Shown here: in pieces, positions 24,721 through 33,641 of the stretch | Layout of the letters: the number at the start of each line of letters is the position of its first letter | Numbering within the stretch: the first letter of the stretch is position 1 | Origin: Streptomyces coelicoflavus | GTDB lineage: Bacteria > Actinomycetota > Actinomycetes > Streptomycetales > Streptomycetaceae | Reading direction: 5' to 3' | Length of the DNA stretch: 64,000 nucleotides | NCBI RefSeq assembly: GCF_003112555.1 | Contig: NZ_BEWB01000004.1 | Location: forward strand, 558,001 to 622,000 | The notes under the pieces: generated by a model | Told to the model about the DNA's origin: nothing | Databases searched by the model: none | Seen by the model: only the letters and a program-made list of their open reading frames with translations | Made by a program: the position numbers and the translations under genes

Positions 24721-25913
24721 GCGGGCTTGTCCAGCCGTTCGGTGACGGCCTGTCCGACGGCGGCGGCCAGCTCCCGCAGCGTGCCCGTCTCGGTGCCGAG
24801 GTCGGCGAGCTTCCGCGTGGCGGGGCCGACCCGCAGGACCCAGGTGCGGGTGGTGTCGGAGTCGCCGTAGGCGCGCTCGACGTCCGAGGCGTAGGCGGCG
24901 AGCCGGTCGGCGGCCTCGCGCAGGTGTCCGCCGCCGTCGCTGCGGACCGGGTCCTCGAAGGCGGCGACGTAGCTGATGGGCCGGGTGGTACGGAGCTTGA
25001 CGACCACGGCGTCGGGCTCGGTGTGGTGACCGAAGGTGTTGATCTTTCCGGTGGGGAGGGACTCCACGAAGGCCTGTACGAAGGCTTCTACGGCCCGGCG
25101 CACCGGCTCGGTGCGTGGTTCTTCCTCACGCAGACCCTGGCCGAGGTTGTCGGCGAGCAGGTGCACGCCGAGGGCGGCGTAGCGGTAGAGCGTGGCGGAG
25201 TTGAAGTCGACGGTGCCGATCATTCCGGCGCCGGTCTCCTCGTCGGTGTTCTCGTCGTCGACGGCCGTGTAGTAGTCGGACTCGTTGTCGACGCGGTGGA
25301 CGCTCAGGGCGTGCGCGACCTGGACGGCGGCGTCGACGTTGATGTCGGCGACATCGGCGACCATTCGGCCGAACAGCGCGATGTCCACGGAGTGCCGGGT
25401 GTCCGCGAGTTCCTTGGCCCGGGCCTTGTTCTCCTTGGTCCTGAGGAACGACGTGATGTCGGCGGCGCCTTCCAGTGCGAGACGGGCCAAGCCGTCCAGC
25501 TGCCGAGAGCTGAGGAAGACCAGGTACTTGCTCTCCGGAGCGGGGGCGGGGCTCCCGTCCTTTTTCGCCTGGTCGGCCTTTCGCTTGGGGATCTCGGTCT
25601 TGAAGCCCGCGGCCTTGACCGTCTCGTCGGCGAGCTGCAGCGCCGTCTCCCGTTCGACGGACTCGTCGAGTCCGGTGATCCGGTCGGCCAGGAGCTCCAC
25701 GATCTTCTTCGTCCGCACGCCCAGCTCGGCGGGGTCGAGCAGGTGCTCGTCCGCGAAGCAGGTCCGGATGGCACGCTTCCACGCCTGGCTCGAGACACGG
25801 GCGCGCGGGACTCCGCCGTAGACGGCCGTCTTGGGGGCGCCCGTGTCGTCCCGGTTGAGGTTGCTGGGCGGGACGGTCTGCAGAGCGTGCACGTCCAGGA
25901 AGATGCGGTTCAC
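24717..25913 (-). CDS. cas7e: Cas7e (CasC), Cascade backbone
   Basis: A 398-residue backbone subunit present in about six copies per Cascade and binding the crRNA spacer. Hallmarks are IFLDVHALQTVPPSNLNRDD, GGVPRARVSSQAWKRAIR and the C-terminal GKINTFGHHTEPDAVVV. The start is the GTG at 25913 that overlaps the casB stop (GTGA). Upstream in-frame sequence belongs to casB in another frame. Confidence 0.94.
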   Translation of the reverse strand: MNRIFLDVHALQTVPPSNLNRDDTGAPKTAVYGGVPRARVSSQAWKRAIRTCFADEHLLDPAELGVRTKKIVELLADRITGLDESVERETALQLADETVKAAGFKTEIPKRKADQAKKDGSPAPAPESKYLVFLSSRQLDGLARLALEGAADITSFLRTKENKARAKELADTRHSVDIALFGRMVADVADINVDAAVQVAHALSVHRVDNESDYYTAVDDENTDEETGAGMIGTVDFNSATLYRYAALGVHLLADNLGQGLREEEPRTEPVRRAVEAFVQAFVESLPTGKINTFGHHTEPDAVVVKLRTTRPISYVAAFEDPVRSDGGGHLREAADRLAAYASDVERAYGDSDTTRTWVLRVGPATRKLADLGTETGTLRELAAAVGQAVTERLDKPA

Positions 25914-26623
25914 GAGGCGTCCTTGTCGGTGTCCGGGGTGGCGTTCTCGTCGGAGGCAGGGGTGGTGTTCTGTTCGCCGTCCGGTCGGGTTCGCAGCTGC
26001 TCGTGGAAGGAGCGGCCCCACCGCCGTCGCACGGCGGCGGGCCCGTCGGGGCACTGCCAGAGGTAGAGCTGACCGGCGAGGAGCGCGTAGTCGAGCGGGA
26101 TCGGGGCCTTGGCGCTGCGCAGCAGGGCGACGATGTCGCGCAGCCGCTGGGTGAGCGTGGGGAGGTCGGGGGCAGTGCCCGCGCGGACCAGTCGCTTGCG
26201 GACGGGGGCGTCGGTGCCGTCGGTCGGCATCAGGCGCCGGACTGCCGCGCCCAGGCCGCCCGGCCGCTCACGGGTGTGTCGGCGGTGCATGGGAACGCCG
26301 CGCGACTGCTGGTGGAACGCCCACAGGGTGAGGGCCGCGTGCAGCGCGTTCTCCGCGTACACCAGCTCCTCTTCGCCCAGCGGCCGTTCTCCTTCGGCCG
26401 TGGTGTGGAGTGGGCCGGTGTCGATCAGGCTCCACAGGTCGGGTGTCTCGCCCGCCTCACGACCCGCACCGCGGCGCAGTCGGGCTAGAGCGCCGACGGC
26501 GTGGGACCTGTCCTTGAGGTACCCCTCCTGCCAGGACCCGATGAGCGCGGCGGCGAGGTCCGCGACCTGCTGCTGAACGGGGACTGCGGCGTGTGGGGCG
26601 GACGTGGATGCGAACGCGGTCAT
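25910..26623 (-). CDS. casB: CasB (Cse2), Cascade small subunit
   Basis: A 237-residue helical protein that forms the Cascade belly dimer and holds the displaced DNA strand. Conserved features include LKDRSHAVGALARLRRGAGR and LTLWAFHQQSRGVPMHRR. A 25-residue acidic Asp/Thr/Glu tail ends the chain. ATG at 26623 follows GGAGGTGCACGT and overlaps the casA stop. Confidence 0.92.
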   Translation of the reverse strand: MTAFASTSAPHAAVPVQQQVADLAAALIGSWQEGYLKDRSHAVGALARLRRGAGREAGETPDLWSLIDTGPLHTTAEGERPLGEEELVYAENALHAALTLWAFHQQSRGVPMHRRHTRERPGGLGAAVRRLMPTDGTDAPVRKRLVRAGTAPDLPTLTQRLRDIVALLRSAKAPIPLDYALLAGQLYLWQCPDGPAAVRRRWGRSFHEQLRTRPDGEQNTTPASDENATPDTDKDAS

Positions 26624-28416
26624 ACGTGCACCTCCGGATCGATCGCGGCGTATTCGGTTCCCGTCGGACCGGTGGGCCCAGGCCCGGGTGGGACGTCCTC
26701 CGCCGAAACGGTGCCCTTCCCGCCGGAGTCTGGGGCTTGGGAAGGGCTTGAAGAACCCGAGGCGCCGCGAGAGTCGGGGTCGCCCACCGCCTTGGCCAGC
26801 CGCCCCCGGAACCACACGTCGGCCAGGCCCGCGTTCAGCCAGTGAGTGCCGCCCTTTTGGTCGGTGTGGATCCGTCCCTCCCAGGCCGCGTCACCCGCGG
26901 CGGAGATGAGACGGTCGCCGAGGCGGCCCACCGTATGCCGCACTTGACGCTGCCACGTGTGCCGGTGCTCGAACGGGTCGGTCGCCGTCGCCATGCCGGA
27001 CAGCCAGCCGCGGTACGCATGGTCCAGCGCGTCGAATCCCTCAGCACGGGCAACGTCCTTCGGACCCTCCTGCTCGGATCCACGCGCCCGAGCCAGATCG
27101 GCCGCGAGGTCCCCCAGGATCCGCACCGCCCGGTCGGCGTCCTCGGCCGCGGCGATGGCCTGCGCGGCGTAGGCAGGGTCCTGCGCGTGCAGCAGGACGA
27201 CCGGCATCTCCAGGCGGTCGTCGACGACCTCGTCGATCACGGACTGCTGGGTCCCGTACCGGACACCCACCACCCGGGTACGGACGAGGAAGCGTCGGGA
27301 GAGGTGGCCTTCGGTCACGAGCCGTGCGACCCATTCGAGGATCCGCGGCCGCAGCCGGGAGGGCCCCTCGGCGCCGCCGGTGCTCTCCAGCCGGTCGGCG
27401 AGGAGTGCGGCGATGCCCCGCCAGGCCCCACGGGCCGGATCGTGTTCCAGCGGCAGAAACACGGGGGACTGTCCCAGCTTCCTCTCCTGCGCAGGGCTGC
27501 GCCGCCACGCAGTCATCGGCTCGCCGCGGTGCATGTTCCGGGAGACGAGCGGATCGCCGTAGCCGAGGACGACACCGTGGACGCCGTCCGCATCATGGTG
27601 CAGACGCACCCGGCGCGACTGCCAGGTGTACAAGTCGCGCAGACCGGTCGCGGACCGCCCGTCGGACCCCGGTCCGCAGGGTTCACGGCGCCAGGCCGGC
27701 CGGTCGTCGGCGGCGAATTCCAGCAGCTCTGTGTCTGCCGCCACCAGATTGAGCAGCAGCGTCTCGCGCAGCGTGGCACCCTCCACGAAGACGCCACCCA
27801 GGCCTCCCGCCCAGCCGGTGCCGAGCGGGTACACCCTGCCGCCCTTGACCCGGTCGTCGCCGACCATGCCGGACTTGATGCCGGAGGTGTCGTACGCGTG
27901 GACGTGAACGACCCAACGGGCGGCCTCGGCGAAGGACAGGCGCCGCACGTCCGGCATCCGCGCGCTGAAGAACGGCTCCCCGGCAGGCACGTCGGCCACG
28001 ATCCGGTTGAGGGAGAACACCTCGTCCTTCCCCGTACGCAGCCCGGCCGCCTGCCCGAACGGCGCGACCGGATGCAGAAGGTCGAACCGATCACGCTGTC
28101 CGTCCAGATACGCCTGGACCGGAGCGAAGCAGTCCGGGTCCTCCCACAGATCCGCCCACTCCTCGATGCCACCGGGGCCGTCCAGTGCGTCATGCGCGAC
28201 GGCCAACAGGAGACGGAGCAAGGAGAACTCCTGGGTGGCCAGTTCACCCACGACGCAGCGCAGACCATCGGCCTGGCCGAAGACCTGGCGGAGCGACAGC
28301 TCATCCTGGAACCCGTCGCACCGCAGCACACCGATCCAGGGCTGGCTCGTCAGATCGAAGGACAGCACCTCACCCCCCTCTACACCGGCACCGGAGGGTT
28401 CAGTCGTCTTCGTCAC
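26620..28416 (-). CDS. casA: CasA (Cse1/Cas8e), PAM-recognising Cascade subunit
   Basis: A 598-residue large subunit that reads the PAM and recruits Cas3. Family features include SFDLTSQPWIGVLRCDG at the N-terminus, DLLHPVAPFGQAAGL and the C-terminal four-helix bundle (YRGWLSGMATATDPFEHRH). It is about 95 residues longer than E. coli Cse1, mostly because of a disordered Ser/Gly/Pro tail (about 550-590). The GTG start after GAGGTGACCC overlaps the cas3 end by 17 nt. Confidence 0.94.
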   Translation of the reverse strand: MTKTTEPSGAGVEGGEVLSFDLTSQPWIGVLRCDGFQDELSLRQVFGQADGLRCVVGELATQEFSLLRLLLAVAHDALDGPGGIEEWADLWEDPDCFAPVQAYLDGQRDRFDLLHPVAPFGQAAGLRTGKDEVFSLNRIVADVPAGEPFFSARMPDVRRLSFAEAARWVVHVHAYDTSGIKSGMVGDDRVKGGRVYPLGTGWAGGLGGVFVEGATLRETLLLNLVAADTELLEFAADDRPAWRREPCGPGSDGRSATGLRDLYTWQSRRVRLHHDADGVHGVVLGYGDPLVSRNMHRGEPMTAWRRSPAQERKLGQSPVFLPLEHDPARGAWRGIAALLADRLESTGGAEGPSRLRPRILEWVARLVTEGHLSRRFLVRTRVVGVRYGTQQSVIDEVVDDRLEMPVVLLHAQDPAYAAQAIAAAEDADRAVRILGDLAADLARARGSEQEGPKDVARAEGFDALDHAYRGWLSGMATATDPFEHRHTWQRQVRHTVGRLGDRLISAAGDAAWEGRIHTDQKGGTHWLNAGLADVWFRGRLAKAVGDPDSRGASGSSSPSQAPDSGGKGTVSAEDVPPGPGPTGPTGTEYAAIDPEVHV

Positions 28417-31327
28417 GGGTCACCTCAAGACCGTCACTTGGGCTGTAGCGGAGTACGAACCCTGCCAGGTGGGTCTGACAGTCCGCGTCGAGAGCGAGAA
28501 TCAGCTGGTCGGCGAGCCAAGGGCTGTCTTTACCCTGCCAGTTGGGGAGATACAGCTGTTCCAGCTCCTCGATGGCCAGGTCCATGGTCTCGCCGGAGAA
28601 TTGCAGGGGGAGCCGCAGTCCGCAGCTCGCGGCCGTACGGGCCGCGAACCTTGTGGGCGTCGCGCCCTGCGCCAGCTCGAGGCCTGCCCGTTGCCGACCC
28701 TTCCGGTCCGGCTCGAGCCACGGAAGGGTGGCGAGGCTGCCGTCGCCGCGTCGCTGCACGACGACGACCTCCAAGCTGTCCCGGCTGTCGCGGACCTGGG
28801 CGCGCCCGGTGGGGGTGTCGTCGGTGTCACCCACGCCGGCGCCGACCCAGCCGAACAGCGGCCGCCCCGGTTTGCCGACGTCCCCCAGACGGAAGACTGC
28901 GGCGCGCAGGGCCTGGTCGTCGCGGTGCTGCTCGAACCGCTCAGCCGCCGTCTTCATCGCGTCCTGCCAGCCGTTCGGCCCGACCGACTCGTCCCCATAC
29001 GCGCTCTGTACGAGAGGACTGATGTCCTCCGGGAGGCGCACCGGCCGCCGGGGCCCGCCGTCCAGGTGGGGGAGGAGCACTGCGGCCGACTGCAGCAGGG
29101 CGTGCCGCCCGTACACCGCGACGGATCCCCGCACCGGTGCGGGCACCTCCGCGTCCCAGTCGGCTCCCGTCACCAGACAACGCGCGGTGCGCAAGCGTAC
29201 GGGGCGGTCCCGCTGTTCCGCTCCGCGTCGGTGGCGGTGCAGACGGCCCATGCGCTGCAGCAGCAGGTCGACCGGGCACAGGTCGCTGACCAGCAGGTCG
29301 AAGTCGACGTCCAGGGACTGTTCCGCGACCTGGCTGGCCACCACGATGTGCCGGCCCGCAGGCCGGCCGTCCGTCTTCTCCGGGGGCCCGAAGAGGCGGA
29401 GCAGTTCCTTGTCCCTGCCCGCTCGGTCGAGGTCGACGAAACGGGAATGGGCCACCATCACGTTCTCGGCACCGAACCTGTCGCGCAGCGCGTCAGCCGT
29501 TTCGAGCACCCGTGTGACGGTGTTCCGGATCACCAGAGCACACCCACCGTTGATCAGCTCTTCCTCCAGCCGGTCGGCGAGGACGTCCAGGCCGTCGGCC
29601 AGTCGCTCGACCCGTACCCGCGTCGATCGGGCCGACGCCTGCGGGCGCAGGACCAGCGGAACGCCGCCCGGAGCTACGGCGGTCAGCAACGGGTACGCGT
29701 CCGCCGCGACCTCCTCCCCAGAAGCAGCGGTCGCATCGGCACAGCCGGAGTACGCCGCTACGAGCTCGCGTCTGCGTGAGGCAGGCAGGGTCGCGGACAG
29801 CACCACGACCGGAACCCGGTACGCACCCAGCCAGGACAGTACCCGGTCCAGGTAGACGCTCATGTAGGTGTCGTAGGCGTGCGCCTCGTCGATGACGACG
29901 ACCTTCCCGGCCACGGCAAGGTGACGCAGCACCAGGTGCCGGCTCTTCAGGCCGGCGAACAGCAGCTGGTCGATGGTGCCCGCGACGAACGACGCCAGCA
30001 TGGCCTTCTTACGGCCGCGCAGCCAGGCATGCGCCACCAGCTCGGCTCCCGCACGGCGCTGTTCGTTCTGTCCCGGCCGGGATGCGAGCGCCACTTCGTC
30101 CACGTCGACGGCCGCGACGCCTCCCGTACGGGCCATCAGGCCGGCGAAGTCCTCGTTGAGGGCCGCCTTGGAATGGGCCAGGTGCACCGAACGGCGTGAG
30201 CCTGCCACCCCCGGTACCCGGTCCAGCCAGTCGAGCAGGCGGGGGAACATCGCATTGCCGGTGGCCATGGTCGGCAGGGCGAAGAACACCCCGCCGGCAC
30301 CCGAGCGTGCGGCGAAGACCTCGGCTGCGGCGAGGGCCGCCTCGGTCTTCCCTTCGCCCATCGGCGCTTCGACGATCATCAGCCCGGGCGTCTCCAGCTC
30401 CCGGGCGAGTTCCAAGGCGGCTTCCTGGACGGGGCGTACCTCGGCTCCAGCGGGCAAGTCGAAGCGGGCGGCGAACAGCTCCCGAGCGCTGCCGTCCGGC
30501 TCCTCGGCCCGCCAGGGCTCCGGCAGATCCAGTCCCTGCCAGGCGCCGGCAAGGCGTTCCTCGTCCTTATGGGATGCGCCCTCGGGGAAGTACGGGAAGA
30601 GGTCCGGATTACTGGCGATCCAGTCGGAGACGATGACCAGCGCGGTGAGCAGCACCTGGACCGGCTGCGGCAACTTGACCCTGTGCCATCCACCCAGCAG
30701 TTCGGCCACACTGAACTCCTCGGCACAGGCATCGAGCAGTTCCGTCTGCGCCTGCCGCCAGACGCGGCTGCTCGTACCCGGCGTACGCAGTAACTCCTCT
30801 TGCTCGTAGAGGGCCTTGATCTGCCCATGCTCGGGCGGCACACCGTGGTGCCCGCCCACAGCAACCGTGAACTGCCCAGTTCGGGCGGGCGCCCAACCAT
30901 GCCGTTCCTCCAGCCATTCCCCCAGCAACACCTGCCCGGCCAGACCGTGTGGCGCGACCCGTCGGTCCGGTCCCAGGGCCCTCGCCGAACGCATCTCCAG
31001 CCCTTTACCGCGCATCGCGTCGGCGAGCTGGTCGACCTGACACGCGAACGCCGGCGTGGCCTTGCCGATGTCGTGCACGCCAGCGAGCCACACGGCGAGG
31101 GCACGCGCGTCCGACTCCCCCCGAGGCAACGCCTCAGCTATCAGCCGCCGCACTCCCACAGGCAGCCACCGGTCCCACAACAGCCCCGCCACTGCGGCGC
31201 TGTCCTCCATGTGCCGCCACAGCGGAAGCCACCCATCGGTGGTTCGATCATGCTTGGCCCACACCACCCTGGCCGGCTCCCCAAGCCGACGCAACAGGCT
31301 GGAACGGGCGTTCCCCCCATCACTCAT
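28400..31327 (-). CDS. cas3: Cas3 nuclease-helicase
   Basis: A 975-residue effector that unwinds and shreds Cascade-marked DNA. The N-terminal HD nuclease has HD at residues 85-86 (LAGVHDIGKA) and a second His pair in VGGHHGVPPEH. The SF2 helicase carries Walker A at 321-328 (APMGEGKT), DEAH at 480-483 (VVIDEAHAYD), SAT at 511-513 and the C-terminal motif QVAEQSLDVDFDLLVSD plus LLQRMGRLHRHR. All key residues are present. First gene of the cas operon. There is no ribosome binding site before its ATG, and a -10-like TATGAA ends 7 nt upstream, so the transcript may be leaderless. Confidence 0.95.
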   Translation of the reverse strand: MSDGGNARSSLLRRLGEPARVVWAKHDRTTDGWLPLWRHMEDSAAVAGLLWDRWLPVGVRRLIAEALPRGESDARALAVWLAGVHDIGKATPAFACQVDQLADAMRGKGLEMRSARALGPDRRVAPHGLAGQVLLGEWLEERHGWAPARTGQFTVAVGGHHGVPPEHGQIKALYEQEELLRTPGTSSRVWRQAQTELLDACAEEFSVAELLGGWHRVKLPQPVQVLLTALVIVSDWIASNPDLFPYFPEGASHKDEERLAGAWQGLDLPEPWRAEEPDGSARELFAARFDLPAGAEVRPVQEAALELARELETPGLMIVEAPMGEGKTEAALAAAEVFAARSGAGGVFFALPTMATGNAMFPRLLDWLDRVPGVAGSRRSVHLAHSKAALNEDFAGLMARTGGVAAVDVDEVALASRPGQNEQRRAGAELVAHAWLRGRKKAMLASFVAGTIDQLLFAGLKSRHLVLRHLAVAGKVVVIDEAHAYDTYMSVYLDRVLSWLGAYRVPVVVLSATLPASRRRELVAAYSGCADATAASGEEVAADAYPLLTAVAPGGVPLVLRPQASARSTRVRVERLADGLDVLADRLEEELINGGCALVIRNTVTRVLETADALRDRFGAENVMVAHSRFVDLDRAGRDKELLRLFGPPEKTDGRPAGRHIVVASQVAEQSLDVDFDLLVSDLCPVDLLLQRMGRLHRHRRGAEQRDRPVRLRTARCLVTGADWDAEVPAPVRGSVAVYGRHALLQSAAVLLPHLDGGPRRPVRLPEDISPLVQSAYGDESVGPNGWQDAMKTAAERFEQHRDDQALRAAVFRLGDVGKPGRPLFGWVGAGVGDTDDTPTGRAQVRDSRDSLEVVVVQRRGDGSLATLPWLEPDRKGRQRAGLELAQGATPTRFAARTAASCGLRLPLQFSGETMDLAIEELEQLYLPNWQGKDSPWLADQLILALDADCQTHLAGFVLRYSPSDGLEVTRDEDD

Positions 31328-31339
31328 GAGTGATTCATA
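31319..31339 (-). promoter_or_regulatory. cas3 promoter with 16-bp palindrome over the start codon
   Basis: The minus strand has a -10-like TATGAA at 31339-31334 and the ATG of cas3 at 31327-31325, exactly where transcription would begin. A perfect 16-bp palindrome, ATCACTCATGAGTGAT, spans 31319-31334 and is centred on the start codon. This is a classical position for a repressor of the cas operon. No -35 box is obvious. Confidence 0.5.
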
Positions 31340-31468
31340 CAGGGAAAATCCGACTCACCCCACCAGAACCAGGAAAGAGGAGAATTCATTGAGAGACGGC
31401 ACTTCCTAGTCATAGGGTGATCGGCTAACCATGGCCACGCGTAAGGAACCACTTGTTGCCTCATGTCT

Positions 31469-31537
31469 TGTTTGCCGGAATCTTTGAAGGTTGCTGAAAA
31501 CACGCCTCCGCGGCCGTAAACTCGCAGGTCAAAAAGT
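31469..31537 (+). promoter_or_regulatory. Leader of CRISPR array 2
   Basis: 69 nt before the first repeat, aligning without gaps to the other two leaders: TTTGCCGGAATCT near its start, GTAAAC about 25 nt before the repeat, and GCAGGTCA-N3-AGT at its end. The cas3 promoter is about 130 bp to the left on the opposite strand. Confidence 0.75.
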
Positions 31538-33579
31538 CTGCTCCCCGCACCCGCGGGGATGGTCCCCGGTACGCGCCGTGGCGGTCCACTGCGGTGGGCT
31601 GCTCCCCGCACCCGCGGGGATGGTCCCTGCACTAGGGCGTCCATCGGTTCTCACCTCGTCTGCTCCCCGCACCCGCGGGGATGGTCCCGTCAGCGAACTG
31701 CAGAAGGTCGCAGCCAAGGCCTGCTCCCCGCACCCGCGGGGATGGTCCCACCCGCACCGCCCTGCATCTGATCGGCCACGCCTGCTCCCCGCACCCGCGG
31801 GGATGGTCCTCGATCTGGGCCGTGATCCTCGCCTTCTTCTTCCTGCTCCCCGCACCCGCGGGGATGGTCCCATTTCACCCTGGTAGTTCGGTGTGGCGAT
31901 CTCCTGCTCCCCGCACCCGCGGGGATGGTCCCATGAGCGGAAGGCTGTCGGGGAGCGCGTACTCCTGCTCCCCGCACCCGCGGGGATGGTCCCACCAGCT
32001 ACGTGTGCAGCGCCATCGACTACACCTGCTCCCCGCACCCGCGGGGATGGTCCCGTCCCCACCGGGGAGAGACGGGTGTCCTCGCGCTGCTCCCCGCACC
32101 CGCGGGGATGGTCCCCGCATGCTGACCGTGCCCAGACGACACTGCCTCTGCTCCCCGCACCCGCGGGGATGGTCCCGTCTCCCGGATGTAGGCCAGCTGG
32201 TCGGCGTGCTGCTCCCCGCACCCGCGGGGATGGTCCCGGGGCGGGCCAGAGACCCGCGCTATCGAGTCTCTGCTCCCCGCACCCGCGGGGATGGTCCCGA
32301 GGAGATCGACGGGATCATGTCCGGCCTGGTCTGCTCCCCGCACCCGCGGGGATGGTCCCCTGCGCAACGTCTCCAACGCGCTGAAGGCGGACTGCTCCCC
32401 GCACCCGCGGGGATGGTCCCACCAAGACCTCACCGTCACCGACGTCACCGACCTGCTCCCCGCACCAGCGGGGATGGTCCCCTCGGCAACGGCCGCGACG
32501 AGTACCCGGCCGTCTGCTCCCCGCACCCGCGGGGATGGTCCCGGCCACCGCTGCTCGGGCGGGATGTTTTTGCCCTGCTCCCCGCACCCGCGGGGATGGT
32601 CCCCACCTGCGTCACGACCACCTCGCCCGCGGTCACTGCTCCCCGCACCCGCGGGGATGGTCCCGCCCATGTCAGCGTGCAGCCGGTAGCGGTCCACTGC
32701 TCCCCGCACCCGCGGGGATGGTCCCTTCGTCGTGACCGGAGCGGTCACACCTCAGGCCTGCTCCCCGCACCCGCGGGGATGGTCCCCCCGCGCGCCAACC
32801 GCGCCGGGGCGGCTAACTCTGCTCCCCGCACCCGCGGGGATGGTCCCCACGACGACCTGAACTGGCGCGAGATCGCCCACTGCTCCCCGCACCCGCGGGG
32901 ATGGTCCCGACGGGTCGATCGGTGTGGACTCCCGCACCACCTGCTCCCCGCACCCGCGGGGATGGTCCCGCGTCGAGCTGGGCGGCGGGCGCCTGCTCGA
33001 TCTGCTCCCCGCACCCGCGGGGATGGTCCCCCCGCGCGCCAACCGCGCCGGGGCGGCTAACTCTGCTCCCCGCACCCGCGGGGATGGTCCCTCGGCGGAT
33101 CGGTGGTCCGGATCGGCGACGGCCTGCTCCCCGCACCCGCGGGGATGGTCCCCGCGTCCCTGCCACGCCCACCGGGTTGGCCCGCTGCTCCCCGCACCCG
33201 CGGGGATGGTCCCCGCGCGCCAAGATGCCCGGCTAGGCGGAAGTACTGCTCCCCGCACCCGCGGGGATGGTCCCAGGGGGAAGTCGATGCGGCGCTGTGC
33301 GGCGAGCTGCTCCCCGTATCCGCGGGGATGGTCCCTGCCTCATGGACCCGCGCACCGGAGCGCTCCCCTGCTCCCCGCACCCGCGGGGATGGTCCCGTCA
33401 CGGACCAGGACCGGCGGTTGATGTTGATCTGCTCCCCGCACCCGCGGGGATGGTCCCAACGCGAGGCCGAACGGCAGCACGGCGAACGCCTGCTCCCCGC
33501 GCCCGCGAGGATGGTCCCTCGCCGAACAGTGCCGTCGCATGGTCGGCTACCTGCTCTCCGCAAGACGCGGGGACTTCCA
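31538..33579 (+). CRISPR. CRISPR array 2 (type I-E), 34 repeats, 33 spacers
   Basis: 29-nt repeats every 61 bp from 31538 to 33551, with 32-nt spacers. The repeat begins CTGCTCCCCGCACCCGCGGG and ends GATGGTCCC. Degenerate repeats gather at the right, leader-distal end: 33307 (GTATCC), 33490 (GCGCCC...GAGG) and the badly decayed last copy at 33551. Internal variants are at 31782 (last base T) and 32453 (CACCAGC). One spacer occurs twice, at 32787-32818 and 33031-33062. The direction is rightward from the leader at 31469-31537. Confidence 0.97.
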
Positions 33580-33641
33580 CGTATGAAGGTTCGTCGGGCG
33601 GTGTCCCCGTTCATACAGGTGGGGACGCCGTCGGGGTCGGC

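Noticed and set aside
31681..33060. Long open frame of about 459 codons with repeated SPHPRGWS / LLPAPAGMVP-type units
   Set aside because: It is the CRISPR array read as protein: the units are the 29-nt repeats in successive frames and the variable parts are spacers. Similar frames occur in array 1.
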